This document shows positions 43,256 through 50,972 of a DNA stretch of 55,529 bases, piece by piece (within the stretch, counting starts at the first letter, position 1; every line of letters begins with the position of its first letter). The translations under genes were made by a program, and so were the position numbers. The notes beneath the pieces were generated by a model, which was not told the origin of the DNA, did no database searches, and saw nothing but the letters and a program-made list of their open reading frames with translations. Origin of the DNA: Clostridiales bacterium (lineage in GTDB: Bacteria; Bacillota; Clostridia; Lachnospirales; Lachnospiraceae). Location of the stretch: assembly GCA_021204085.1 (NCBI GenBank), contig JAJPZY010000045.1, positions 1 to 55,529 of the forward strand, in the 5' to 3' direction.

Positions 43256-43380
43256 TCTCAGCTAAAAACGTCCCTGTTTAAGCTGCCTGATATTATATCG
43301 GGGACATCTGACAAAGTCTGTGCGGCTTGTAAGTGGCTGTATTAAGGAAAATGTTGATTTTTAGCCTTTCTATGCTGAGA
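43256..43380. other. inverted-repeat region between the response regulator and proA
   Basis: TCTCAGCTAAAAA (43256-43268) is complementary to the split elements TTTTTA (43358-43363) and GCTGAGA (43374-43380), giving a 13-bp stem interrupted by a 10-base bulge. GTCCC and GGGAC lie inside. It falls before the proA promoter and may be the 3' end structure of the two-component transcript. Confidence 0.3.
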
Positions 43381-43388
43381 TTGACGGC

Positions 43389-43417
43389 TTTACAGTCGAA
43401 GTAAAATTCACTATAAT
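43389..43417 (+). promoter_or_regulatory. promoter of proA
   Basis: TTTACA (43389-43394), 17 bases, perfect TATAAT (43412-43417), 36 bases before the start codon. Confidence 0.7.
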
Positions 43418-43452
43418 ACAAAGTAGTTTATAAAAGACAGGAGTAGAAGCAT

Positions 43453-44730
43453 ATGACGATACAGGAAGAGATGAAGCTGGTGAAACTTGCTTCCCCGAAG
43501 CTGGCCGCCAGCACGGGAGAGATGCGGAACCGGGCGCTTCAGGCGGTAAGTGAAGCTCTTATGGCTGAAAAAGAAGCAATCTTTGCGGCGAATCGTGAAG
43601 ATATGGAGCAGGCTGCGAAGGATGGTGTCGCTGAACCGATTCAAAAACGGCTGAAATTTGATGAAGGGAAGCTGAAGGATGTACTTGCCGGGATTCATGA
43701 TTTGATTGCCATGCCGGATCCGCTTTTTCAGACGCAGCTGGCGCGGGAGCTGGATGAAGGTCTAATCCTGAAGCGGGTAACCTGTCCGATCGGTGTGATC
43801 GGTGTGATATTTGAGGCGCGTCCGGATGCATTGGTACAGATTTCCGCACTCTGTATCAAGAGCGGGAATTGCGTGATTTTGAAGGGAGGCAGTGAGGCTC
43901 TCCGAACGAACAAGAAGCTTTTTGAAGCGATTTATCATGCGGTACTGGCAGCAGGATTGCCGGAGTATTGTATGATGCAGCTGGAAGCGCGGTCTGAGAT
44001 CAGTGAACTTCTGGGTTGCCATGAATCGGTGGATCTCCTGATCCCGAGGGGATCCAATGCGTTTGTCCAGTATATCATGAATAATACGAAGATTCCGGTT
44101 ATGGGTCATGCGGACGGAATCTGTCATATTTATGTGGATAAGGATGCCGATCTTGAGAAAGCGGTGCCCATTATTTTTGATGCAAAGACACAGTACGTCT
44201 CCGCATGCAACACGGTAGAGACTCTGTTAGTGCATAAAGAGGTGGCGGCAGCGTTGATGCCGAAGCTGAAAGCCGCTCTGGACGAAAAGAATGTAGAAAT
44301 CCGCGGCAGCCGTGAGATTGCCGGGATGATTGACTGTGAACCCGCGACAGAAGCGGATGATTCGAAAGAATATCTGGATTATATTCTTTCGGTAAAGACG
44401 GTATCTGATGTGAGAGAAGCCATCGACCATATTAATTTTTACGGCTCTCATCACACGGATTGCATCGTGACAGAGAATGCTGAGACGGCAGAACTGTTCA
44501 TGGATCTTGTGGATTCCGCGGGAGTATATCAGAACTGTTCTACCCGTTTTGCCGACGGATACCGTTATGGGTTTGGTGCGGAGGTAGGCATCAGCACAGG
44601 AAAGATCCATGCGAGAGGACCGGTGGGGCTTGAGGGGCTTTTAAGTTGCAAATATAAGCTTTACGGGCAGGGACAGATCGTAGGAGACTACGCGTCCGGC
44701 AAAAAACAATTTCACTTCAGAGATTTATAG
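43453..44730 (+). CDS. proA: gamma-glutamyl phosphate reductase
   Basis: Reduces gamma-glutamyl phosphate to glutamate semialdehyde with NADPH in proline synthesis; 425 aa. The aldehyde-dehydrogenase-type fold shows 'RVTCPIGVIGVIFEARPDAL', 'LKGGSEALRTNKKL', the catalytic Cys in 'AKTQYVSACNTVETLLVH' and 'NCSTRFADGYRYGFGAEVGI' then STGKIHARGPVGL. AGGAG precedes the ATG. proB, often adjacent, is not in the window. Confidence 0.97.
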   Translation: MTIQEEMKLVKLASPKLAASTGEMRNRALQAVSEALMAEKEAIFAANREDMEQAAKDGVAEPIQKRLKFDEGKLKDVLAGIHDLIAMPDPLFQTQLARELDEGLILKRVTCPIGVIGVIFEARPDALVQISALCIKSGNCVILKGGSEALRTNKKLFEAIYHAVLAAGLPEYCMMQLEARSEISELLGCHESVDLLIPRGSNAFVQYIMNNTKIPVMGHADGICHIYVDKDADLEKAVPIIFDAKTQYVSACNTVETLLVHKEVAAALMPKLKAALDEKNVEIRGSREIAGMIDCEPATEADDSKEYLDYILSVKTVSDVREAIDHINFYGSHHTDCIVTENAETAELFMDLVDSAGVYQNCSTRFADGYRYGFGAEVGISTGKIHARGPVGLEGLLSCKYKLYGQGQIVGDYASGKKQFHFRDL

Positions 44731-44807
44731 AGATGAGAGATGATGTCCGCCGTTTAAAATACATTATCACAGAGCGCGGGATGGTGTGAAAACGGTGGCG
44801 TTCCCCC

Positions 44808-44813
44808 TATAAT
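44808..44813 (+). promoter_or_regulatory. possible -10 element for the Spo0A-domain gene
   Basis: A perfect TATAAT about 100 bases before the proposed start at 44916. No good -35 is present at 16-18 bases, so it may need an activator or be fortuitous. Confidence 0.3.
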
Positions 44814-44915
44814 TTGTGTTAGCATAGCATGTCATATCTGTCATGGCGGGATTTACTGATAATCCGGCTGACAGGTATCAGGGGTTATGGAATAACAAAG
44901 TTGGGGGAGCGGGTT

Positions 44916-45356
44916 ATGATCACTGATTGTGGGGAGAAAGCGGTATATTTGAAATATACCATAATTGAAGTCACGGAGCTATTTCACAGACTGGGGGTTC
45001 CGGTGCATCTGCACGGATATTTGTATCTGCGGGATGCCGTCCTGTTAACATTGGAAGATTTTCGAATATTAGATTCTGTAACCGGAGTGCTTTATCCGGT
45101 TATTGCTTTGAAATATCAGACGACTTCCAGTAAAGTGGAACGGGCAATTCGCCATGCGATTGAAACGGCCTGGAACAGAGGAAAGCCGGACATTACCGAA
45201 GCGATTTTCGGTTATACTGTCAAAAACAGCAGCGGGAGACCGACAAATTCGGAATTTATTGCACTTGTTGCGGATTGGGTCAGGCTGAATGGGACGGGAC
45301 GAAATCAGGTGCTGATTCACAGAATAAGAATACAGGAGGTCATTTATGAGTTATGA
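44916..45356 (+). CDS. stand-alone Spo0A C-terminal DNA-binding domain protein
   Basis: A 146-aa protein made almost wholly of the Spo0A effector domain: 'EVTELFHRLGVPVHLHGYLY', LYPVIALKYQTTSSKVERAI, RHAIETAWNRGKPDI and 'FGYTVKNSSGRPTNSEFIAL'. The recognition helix (SKVERAIRHAIETAW) is nearly that of Spo0A, so binding to 0A boxes is likely. The receiver domain is absent, so phosphorelay control is lost. ATG 44916 follows GGGGGAG at six bases; the frame is open back to ATG 44829 (175 aa) without a ribosome site, and even that leaves no room for a receiver. The end overlaps glf by 11 bases. Confidence 0.88.
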   Translation: MITDCGEKAVYLKYTIIEVTELFHRLGVPVHLHGYLYLRDAVLLTLEDFRILDSVTGVLYPVIALKYQTTSSKVERAIRHAIETAWNRGKPDITEAIFGYTVKNSSGRPTNSEFIALVADWVRLNGTGRNQVLIHRIRIQEVIYEL

Positions 45357-46461
45357 TTATCTGGTAGTAGGAGCAGGATTATACGGTTCAGTTTTTGCAC
45401 ATCAGGCCCGGCTTGCGGGAAAATCCGTATTGGTGGTAGATAAAAGGTCTCATATTGCCGGAAATATTTACACAGAGCGGGTGGCAGGTGTAAACGTTCA
45501 TAAATACGGCGCTCATATTTTTCATACCAACAATAAAAAAGTCTGGGAGTTTGTTACGTCTCTGGTTGAGTTTAACCGTTATACGAATTCCCCGGTAGCA
45601 AATTATCATGGGGAGTTATATTCGCTTCCGTTTAATATGTATACTTTTTACAGTATGTGGGGCGTGACTACCCCGGCGGAAGCGGCAGAGATGATTGAGA
45701 AGCAGCGGCAGGAAGCAGGGATTACCGAGCCGCGGAATCTGGAAGAGCAGGCGATACGTCTGGTTGGTACGGATATTTATGAAAAACTGGTCAAAGGTTA
45801 TACTGAAAAACAGTGGGGGCGTGACTGCAGGAATCTTCCGGCATTTATCATTCGGCGGCTGCCGGTTCGTTTTACCTTTGATAATAATTATTTTAATGCG
45901 CTGTATCAGGGGATTCCCATCGGCGGCTATACGAAGCTGGTGGAGCAGCTGCTTCAGGGAATTGAAGTCCGGCTGAATACAGATTATCTGGCGCACAAAG
46001 AGGAACTGGATGCTCTGGCAGACCGGGTGGTTTATACCGGTCCCATAGATGCTTATTTTGATTATCGCCTGGGATATCTGGAATATCGTTCCGTGAGATT
46101 CGAGAATGAGATTCTGGAACAGGAAAATTATCAGGGCAATGCCGTTGTCAACTATACGGATCGGGAGACGCCCTGGACGAGGATTATTGAGCACAAGTGG
46201 TTTGAATTCGGAAAGGATGATGTGGGAGAGCCTATTCCGCAGACTGTGATCAGCCGCGAGTACAGCTCAGAGTGGAAGCCCGGAGATGAGCCGTATTACC
46301 CGGTCAACGATGAAAAGAATGCTGCGCTTTACGCGCAGTACAGGTCGTTGGCAGATCAGGAAAAGAAGGTGATTTTCGGCGGACGCCTGGGAGAATATAA
46401 GTATTATGACATGGATGCGGTGATCGCTTCCGCTCTGGAAATGTGCGGGGGAGAACTGTAA
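45346..46461 (+). CDS. glf: UDP-galactopyranose mutase
   Basis: Flavoenzyme that interconverts UDP-galactopyranose and UDP-galactofuranose, giving Galf for surface glycans; 371 aa. The FAD-binding start is 'YLVVGAGLYGSVFAHQARLA', followed by 'HIAGNIYTERVAGVNVHKYG' and AHIFHTNN. Further family segments are 'YTEKQWGRDCRNLPAFIIRR', the conserved-Arg 'FDNNYFNALYQGIPIGGYTK' and 'IFGGRLGEYKYYDMD'. AGGAGG inside the preceding gene fixes the start. Glf usually lies in glycan clusters; its coupling to a Spo0A-domain gene here is unusual. Confidence 0.96.
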   Translation: MSYDYLVVGAGLYGSVFAHQARLAGKSVLVVDKRSHIAGNIYTERVAGVNVHKYGAHIFHTNNKKVWEFVTSLVEFNRYTNSPVANYHGELYSLPFNMYTFYSMWGVTTPAEAAEMIEKQRQEAGITEPRNLEEQAIRLVGTDIYEKLVKGYTEKQWGRDCRNLPAFIIRRLPVRFTFDNNYFNALYQGIPIGGYTKLVEQLLQGIEVRLNTDYLAHKEELDALADRVVYTGPIDAYFDYRLGYLEYRSVRFENEILEQENYQGNAVVNYTDRETPWTRIIEHKWFEFGKDDVGEPIPQTVISREYSSEWKPGDEPYYPVNDEKNAALYAQYRSLADQEKKVIFGGRLGEYKYYDMDAVIASALEMCGGEL

Positions 46462-46539
46462 TCGGCCTTGGATGCCTTGAAACAGTGATGTAAAGTAATT
46501 AACGATTTATGCCTGAACATGCGGAATCAGGAGGGGAAT

Positions 46540-46977
46540 ATGGAGAATATGGAAGAAGTACAGTCAAAGCATACTTGGATGCATGTGGTTCAGTATTACG
46601 AAACGGATGCCATGCAGATCGTGCATCATTCCAATTATATTCGCTGGATGGAGGAAGTTCGTCTGGATTATCTGTCAAAGGTGGGACTGGCTTACGATTC
46701 GATGGAAGCGCATGGAATCATTATTCCGGTGCTGTCCGCTTCCTGTGAATATAAGACGGCAACGCGTTATGGAGAGACCGTGAAAATCATGGCGGAAATG
46801 GAACGGTTTGACGGTTTGCGGTTTTATGTTACATATCGGATTACCAGTGAAGACGGCTCTGTACTTCATGCGACAGGAAGGACTTCGCATTGCTTCTTAA
46901 ACCGTGATATGAAACCGGTGAATGTGAAAAAAGCTGCGCCCGAAATCTATGATTTTTTCAGACACTTTAAAAAATGA
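46540..46977 (+). CDS. acyl-CoA thioesterase, 4HBT/YbgC-like hotdog protein
   Basis: A 145-aa hotdog-fold thioesterase. The catalytic motif 'YYETDAMQIVHHSNYIRWME' with its Asp is typical of the 4-hydroxybenzoyl-CoA thioesterase/YbgC group, and 'SCEYKTATRYGETVKI' forms the central strand. AGGAGGGG lies just before ATG 46540, so the frame upstream to 46519 is not used. It hydrolyses a short or medium acyl-CoA or acyl-ACP; the substrate is not specified by the sequence. Confidence 0.9.
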   Translation: MENMEEVQSKHTWMHVVQYYETDAMQIVHHSNYIRWMEEVRLDYLSKVGLAYDSMEAHGIIIPVLSASCEYKTATRYGETVKIMAEMERFDGLRFYVTYRITSEDGSVLHATGRTSHCFLNRDMKPVNVKKAAPEIYDFFRHFKK

Positions 46978-47054
46978 CGGGGAGCGAATAAAAAGTTTGC
47001 ATTCCCGGCAAAATGGTATTATACTACGTTTAGCAAAATGAAGGAGGAGTTCAT

Positions 47055-47261
47055 ATGGCAGAGATTACCAGAGATACAATGATCGGTGAGTTGCTGCGCG
47101 ATCAGGAACATATTGATGATATTGCAGAAGTATTATTCGGAATCGGCATGCATTGTCTCGGATGCCCGTCTTCCCAGATGGAGACGATCGGTGAAGCCGC
47201 CATGGTGCATGGTCTGGAAGCAGATGAGCTGGTTGCCCGGCTGAATGCTGTGATTGCGTAG
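47055..47261 (+). CDS. DUF1858 domain protein
   Basis: A 68-aa protein of the DUF1858 family (a redox-disulfide domain often found with hybrid-cluster-type proteins). The CxxC occurs in GMHCLGCPSSQMETI, and the C-terminal helix is 'HGLEADELVARLNAVI'. AAGGAGGAG precedes the ATG. Small and free-standing, followed by a strong terminator. Function unknown; a thiol or iron-sulfur role is plausible. Confidence 0.9.
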   Translation: MAEITRDTMIGELLRDQEHIDDIAEVLFGIGMHCLGCPSSQMETIGEAAMVHGLEADELVARLNAVIA

Positions 47262-47288
47262 AGATTATGTTTGCAAAATGAAAGAAAG

Positions 47289-47329
47289 AATCCCCCGTAT
47301 CAGAAATGTTTCTGATGCGGGGGATTTTT
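47289..47329. terminator. strong intrinsic terminator
   Basis: AATCCCCCG-TATCAGAAA (from 47289) pairs with TTTCTGATG-CGGGGGATT, with one T-G pair, followed by TTTTT. It separates the DUF1858 gene from the convergent mecA. Confidence 0.9.
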
Positions 47330-47400
47330 AACTTAGCAGTCAAAAAGGCCCAAACTGCGGTGTTCATCCGGATATATGGCATACAGGGAAGAAACAGTGA

Positions 47401-48144
47401 TCAGATCTGAGCCAGCGTAGATACTGCTTTTTTCAGAACAACGGTCTGAGCATGTTCCCGGTAGTAGCCTTCCGTGGCAGGAATACACTTTCTTTTTTCC
47501 AGGTAAGAGTTCATAGTGAGAATGATCCGGCTGAAGTCTCTGGCGCTGTGAGTTCCCTGATGAAGGAACAGGAGATACTCATCTGAGCGGGGATCTCTGT
47601 AAAGAGAACTCTCTCCCTGATAAAACGGTGAAATTGCGTGAGAGGCCCGAATGGCAGCTTCTAAATCTGTGAAAGAAAAGAGGCAGACCAGATTGGCAGG
47701 CAGCTCATCTTCTTCCTTATTCGGGGTATTTCCGGCAACGGAATCCGCGATTTCTCTCCGGAGCTGGCGAAGAAGGTCAGACAATTCTTCCGGGATATCC
47801 ATATCAGGATCTTCGGGTTCTGCCTCCGGATCGCCATCATCCTCCGATTCGCCCGAAAAGTGGGTAAATTCGGAAAAACGTGTATCGAGTTCTTCCGGGG
47901 ATTCTACTTTGGTTATAATCAGAACAATCTTTTCTGAGGACAGGGGAATTGCTTCCACCATAAGGGGAATATCATCCGCCTCGAAGCCGAAGTCCATGGA
48001 AGCCTGGGCCATCATGTCCTGAAAAAGTGCTCTGGTCTTCTCTGTACCGTAAGCCAGCTCGCTCAGCTTAATATGACGGGCGGCCAGATCTTCTTTGGTC
48101 AGTGTACAGCGAATTTGATGGTCATTTAATTTTTCAATCTTCAT
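47401..48144 (-). CDS. mecA: adaptor protein MecA
   Basis: A 247-aa adaptor that brings substrates to the ClpC-ClpP protease. The N-domain starts 'MKIEKLNDHQIRCTLTKEDL' and contains 'FQDMMAQASMDFGFEADDIP'. A long acidic linker (around residues 100-130) separates it from the ClpC-binding C-domain ('LVCLFSFTDLEAAIRASHAI' and 'YLEKRKCIPATEGYYREHAQ'). In B. subtilis MecA controls competence and other regulators. Its promoter contains a perfect Spo0A box. Confidence 0.93.
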   Translation of the reverse strand: MKIEKLNDHQIRCTLTKEDLAARHIKLSELAYGTEKTRALFQDMMAQASMDFGFEADDIPLMVEAIPLSSEKIVLIITKVESPEELDTRFSEFTHFSGESEDDGDPEAEPEDPDMDIPEELSDLLRQLRREIADSVAGNTPNKEEDELPANLVCLFSFTDLEAAIRASHAISPFYQGESSLYRDPRSDEYLLFLHQGTHSARDFSRIILTMNSYLEKRKCIPATEGYYREHAQTVVLKKAVSTLAQI

Positions 48145-48169
48145 GTCATCACTTCCTTACTTGGCTAAC

Positions 48170-48198
48170 ATAATAACAAAAATTCTGTCGAATAGCAA
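48170..48198 (-). promoter_or_regulatory. promoter of mecA
   Basis: On the minus strand, TTGCTA (48198-48193), 17 bases, TATTAT (48175-48170). Confidence 0.65.
48186..48192. promoter_or_regulatory. Spo0A box in the mecA promoter
   Basis: TTCGACA (minus strand; TGTCGAA on plus) is a perfect 0A-box core placed directly after the -35 hexamer of the mecA promoter. The core occurs by chance about seven times in a window this size, so position is the argument, not frequency. Confidence 0.4.
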
Positions 48199-48208
48199 TA
48201 AAAAATAG

Positions 48209-48237
48209 TTGAAATATTTTTTCCTGTATGCTATAAA
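48209..48237 (+). promoter_or_regulatory. plus-strand promoter divergent from mecA
   Basis: TTGAAA (48209-48214), 17 bases, TATAAA (48232-48237). Transcription would start near 48244, about 455 bases before the next gene. Confidence 0.55.
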
Positions 48238-48243
48238 GGATTC

Positions 48244-48699
48244 ATGAGTATTCCGTTTCTGACGGACAGATTATAAAGTCATTGCCGTAATTTCAGTTGC
48301 AGTACAGATCGTACATTAGAATTTGCATTTGCGGCATGTTGAGAAGAGTACAGTTCTTCCCGACAATTCATGTGATCCATATAGGGTTATCGTATAGTAT
48401 TTCCGAGTTTTTATGATTTACACAGCAGTCAAAAGGGGTATCTGTCCTGTGAAACGAACGCTCTGTCATTATCTTTTTGTTAGTATATGTGATTGAAGGT
48501 AAAAACTGACAAAAAGAAGAAAGGAGGGATGTTTTTTTACAGAACAGGTGCCGGCTATCCTTAAAAAAATTTGAAAAGAAAGGACGGTATAATGAGATTC
48601 GGTATAGATATTCTGATGTGAAGCCTGCACCTGTGTAAGCACAAACGGAGACTGTATATCACGAAAAGAGCTTCCGTTTGGTCAAAAAGGGGTGGTAAT
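48244..48699 (+). ncRNA. long untranslated leader or independent ncRNA
   Basis: About 455 bases with no convincing ORF. A TCCGT-TTCTG-ACGGA hairpin (48252-48266) lies at the predicted 5' end. ACAGGTGCcGGCT (48544-48556) pairs with AGCCtGCACCTGT (48622-48634), a 12-bp stem with one mismatch enclosing 65 bases. A further hairpin, CAAACGGA (48642-48649) with TCCGTTTG (48673-48680), stops just short of the ribosome site of the small gene at 48700. No T-run terminator occurs inside. It resembles no riboswitch that I know. Confidence 0.4.
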
Positions 48700-48915
48700 A
48701 TGCAAGATTCGCATTATAACAATGGTTACGCCCTGATGGTTGAACTGCAGAATTATGAGCAGCAGGGAATATCTATCTGGCTGGAGGGAAAACCCAGTGA
48801 TTCGGCCAGTGTGATGAATGCGGTCAGGGTGAGAGAGGGGATCTCCTACATGAGAGATTATGTTTTTCGTGCGGGAGAACTGAGTGAAGTACGTTTCGAT
48901 AAAGTAAAAGACTGA
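48700..48915 (+). CDS. small protein of unknown function
   Basis: A 71-aa soluble protein with AAGGGGTGG seven or so bases before its ATG. It has no membrane segment, cysteine or recognisable motif. The sequence reads as mixed alpha/beta with 'NGYALMVELQNYEQQGISIW' near the start and 'GELSEVRFDKVKD' at the end. Codon use agrees with the neighbours, and the long structured leader supports real, regulated expression. I do not recognise the family. Confidence 0.7.
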   Translation: MQDSHYNNGYALMVELQNYEQQGISIWLEGKPSDSASVMNAVRVREGISYMRDYVFRAGELSEVRFDKVKD

Positions 48916-49029
48916 TATAATTACAACATTCGCGTAAGCCAGAGTTGTTGTCAGGATTCACTGTATTCGTCGGTATCTGAGGATGATTTCGTGCGTGCAG
49001 GTACGGTGATTTTTTGCGGATACCGATGA

Positions 49030-49044
49030 ATTGTGAATCACAAT
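49030..49044. repeat. operator-like palindrome before the GH18 gene
   Basis: ATTGTGAATCACAAT is a perfect 7+1+7 palindrome about 30 bases upstream of the -35. A separate TCGGTATC (48970-48977) and GATACCGA (49019-49026) inverted repeat lies just before it. The remainder of 48916-49148 shows no gene. Confidence 0.45.
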
Positions 49045-49076
49045 CAGAGAAGATACTGACACATTTTGAAAAGGAT

Positions 49077-49105
49077 TTGCAGTGAGGAGTAAATTCATGT
49101 ATACT
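49077..49105 (+). promoter_or_regulatory. promoter of the GH18 gene
   Basis: TTGCAG (49077-49082), 17 bases, TATACT (49100-49105), 43 bases before the ATG. Confidence 0.6.
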
Positions 49106-49148
49106 GTTAGAAAATGTTACTACTCACGGATCTGTTAAGAAGATAGGT

Positions 49149-50879
49149 ATGGCTTCGCATAAGAGAAAAAATAAGAACAGACAGAAGATTTTCCTGATTC
49201 TGGCGGTGATTCTGCTTGTGATTATCATAGGCGGCATTACAATACTTACTACAGTGATTAAAAAGTATTCTCCATCCAAGGAGACGACAGATTACGCGGC
49301 ATTTTATGAATTGGAGGAAGGGCAGATCCTGATTTCCTTCGATAACCAGATCCTGGATGAGAAAGGCCTGTATCTGGATGGAGAAGTGTATGTTTCCTAT
49401 GATGTGCTTCACACATATCTGAACGCGCGGTTTTACTGGGATGAAACAGAGCAGATCTTAAGATACACACTCCCGGAGGGGGTTGTTAATGCGGAGGCGC
49501 AAACGGCAGAATACACGGTGGCAAAGGAAAGCCGGACGGCTGATCATGTCATCGTAAAAATCGTGAATAATGAGATGTACATATCGCTCTCTTTTGCGGC
49601 ACAGTACACAAATATTCGGTGGGACTATTATGAGGAGCCGGATCGGGTGGTGATCTCCGATGTATGGGACGAGATAGAGTATACGACAGTAAAGCATGAT
49701 ACACAGATTCGTGAACTTGGCGGAATTAAAAGCAGCATCCTTACGGAGGTGTCGAAGGGAGACCGGATTACCGTCCTGGACGAACTGGATTCCTGGGTAC
49801 AGGTCTGCACAGAGGACGGTTTTGTGGGATATATGAAGCAGAGCGCTCTGGGAGATACCCAGACGGAACTCTATACCAGTGATTATACGGAACCGGAATA
49901 TTCCCGCATTTCAAAGAATTTTATAATAAACATGGCATGGCATCAGGTGACAAATCAGACTGCGAACACCCAGATTTCTTCTGTGCTCGCATCGACATCA
50001 GGCGTGAATGTGATTTCGCCGACCTGGTTTTATCTGAATGACGATGAGGGCGGGATCGCTTCTCTTGCAAGTTCGGATTATGTGACCTATTGTCATCAGC
50101 AGGGAGTTGAGGTCTGGGCTCTGGTCAGTAATCTGGAGAACACAGATGTGGATACGACACAGGTGCTGAATGTGACGTCCAGCAGGGACACATTGGTAAA
50201 CAATCTGGTCTCGGCAGCGGTTAAGTATGATCTTGACGGGATCAACGTTGATTTTGAGAGCCTGGAGGGAGAGGCCGGTACCGGATTCCTTCAGTTTATC
50301 CGTGAGCTTTCCCTGAAATGCGAGAGCAATGGCATTGTACTTTCCGTTGATAATTATCCGCCGGCATCCTACAATTTGTTTTACAGCAGAGACGAACAGG
50401 CTGTCTTTGCGGACTATATTGTGCTGATGGCGTATGATGAACATTACAATGGTTCTGATGAAGGCTCGGTGGCCTCTCTTAGCTTTGTTACGCAATCTGT
50501 GGAAGATACGCTGGAGGAAGCTCCTGCTGAGCAGATCATACTCGGGATTCCGTTTTATACGCGCCTGTGGAAGCTGACACCGGAGGAAGATTCGACGGAT
50601 GGAACTTATACCGTTTCCAGCGAGGCTCTTGGTATGAGTGAGGCGGAGTCCCGTGTGGCGGCTAACGGAGCTGTCTATGAGTGGCTTGATGATTGCGGGC
50701 AGTATTACGCCGAATATGAATATGACGGAAGCACGTATAAGATCTGGCTGGAGGATCAGAATTCGATTTCCAAAAAGCTTGAGGTGATGCAGTCATACAG
50801 TCTTGCCGGAGCGTCTTTCTGGAAATTGGGGTACGAAAAGAATACCGTCTGGGATACGATCGCGGCGTATATGGAATAG
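49149..50879 (+). CDS. membrane-anchored GH18 glycoside hydrolase with SH3-like domain
   Basis: A 576-aa cell-envelope protein. A basic start and a hydrophobic anchor (about residues 14-37) are followed by a copper-amine-oxidase-N-like region ('LYLDGEVYVSYDVLHTYLNA'), a bacterial SH3-like domain (about 200-242; 'GDRITVLDELDSWVQVCTED') and a GH18 barrel from about 260. The catalytic DxxDxDxE-type motif reads DLDGINVDFESL near residues 360-371, ending in the acid Glu. 'YIVLMAYDEHY' and 'ILGIPFYTRLWKL' are further family marks. It is closest in design to spore-cortex and cell-wall glucosaminidases such as YaaH/SleL, and it precedes a CwlD-like amidase. Confidence 0.9.
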   Translation: MASHKRKNKNRQKIFLILAVILLVIIIGGITILTTVIKKYSPSKETTDYAAFYELEEGQILISFDNQILDEKGLYLDGEVYVSYDVLHTYLNARFYWDETEQILRYTLPEGVVNAEAQTAEYTVAKESRTADHVIVKIVNNEMYISLSFAAQYTNIRWDYYEEPDRVVISDVWDEIEYTTVKHDTQIRELGGIKSSILTEVSKGDRITVLDELDSWVQVCTEDGFVGYMKQSALGDTQTELYTSDYTEPEYSRISKNFIINMAWHQVTNQTANTQISSVLASTSGVNVISPTWFYLNDDEGGIASLASSDYVTYCHQQGVEVWALVSNLENTDVDTTQVLNVTSSRDTLVNNLVSAAVKYDLDGINVDFESLEGEAGTGFLQFIRELSLKCESNGIVLSVDNYPPASYNLFYSRDEQAVFADYIVLMAYDEHYNGSDEGSVASLSFVTQSVEDTLEEAPAEQIILGIPFYTRLWKLTPEEDSTDGTYTVSSEALGMSEAESRVAANGAVYEWLDDCGQYYAEYEYDGSTYKIWLEDQNSISKKLEVMQSYSLAGASFWKLGYEKNTVWDTIAAYME

Positions 50880-50972
50880 TAACATAGAATAACAGATTCT
50901 CTCATATCATATATGGAGGTGTGATTGCGGAATCATACGCAATTTCCGACATTATGACAGGAGAGAATTTTT

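Noticed and set aside
44829-44915. N-terminal extension of the Spo0A-domain protein
   Set aside because: In frame but without a ribosome site, and too short for a receiver domain; kept as an alternative only.
48529-48564. Eleven-codon leader peptide after AAAGGAGGG
   Set aside because: The ribosome site is one base from the ATG, too close for initiation, and the peptide has no attenuator-type codon run.
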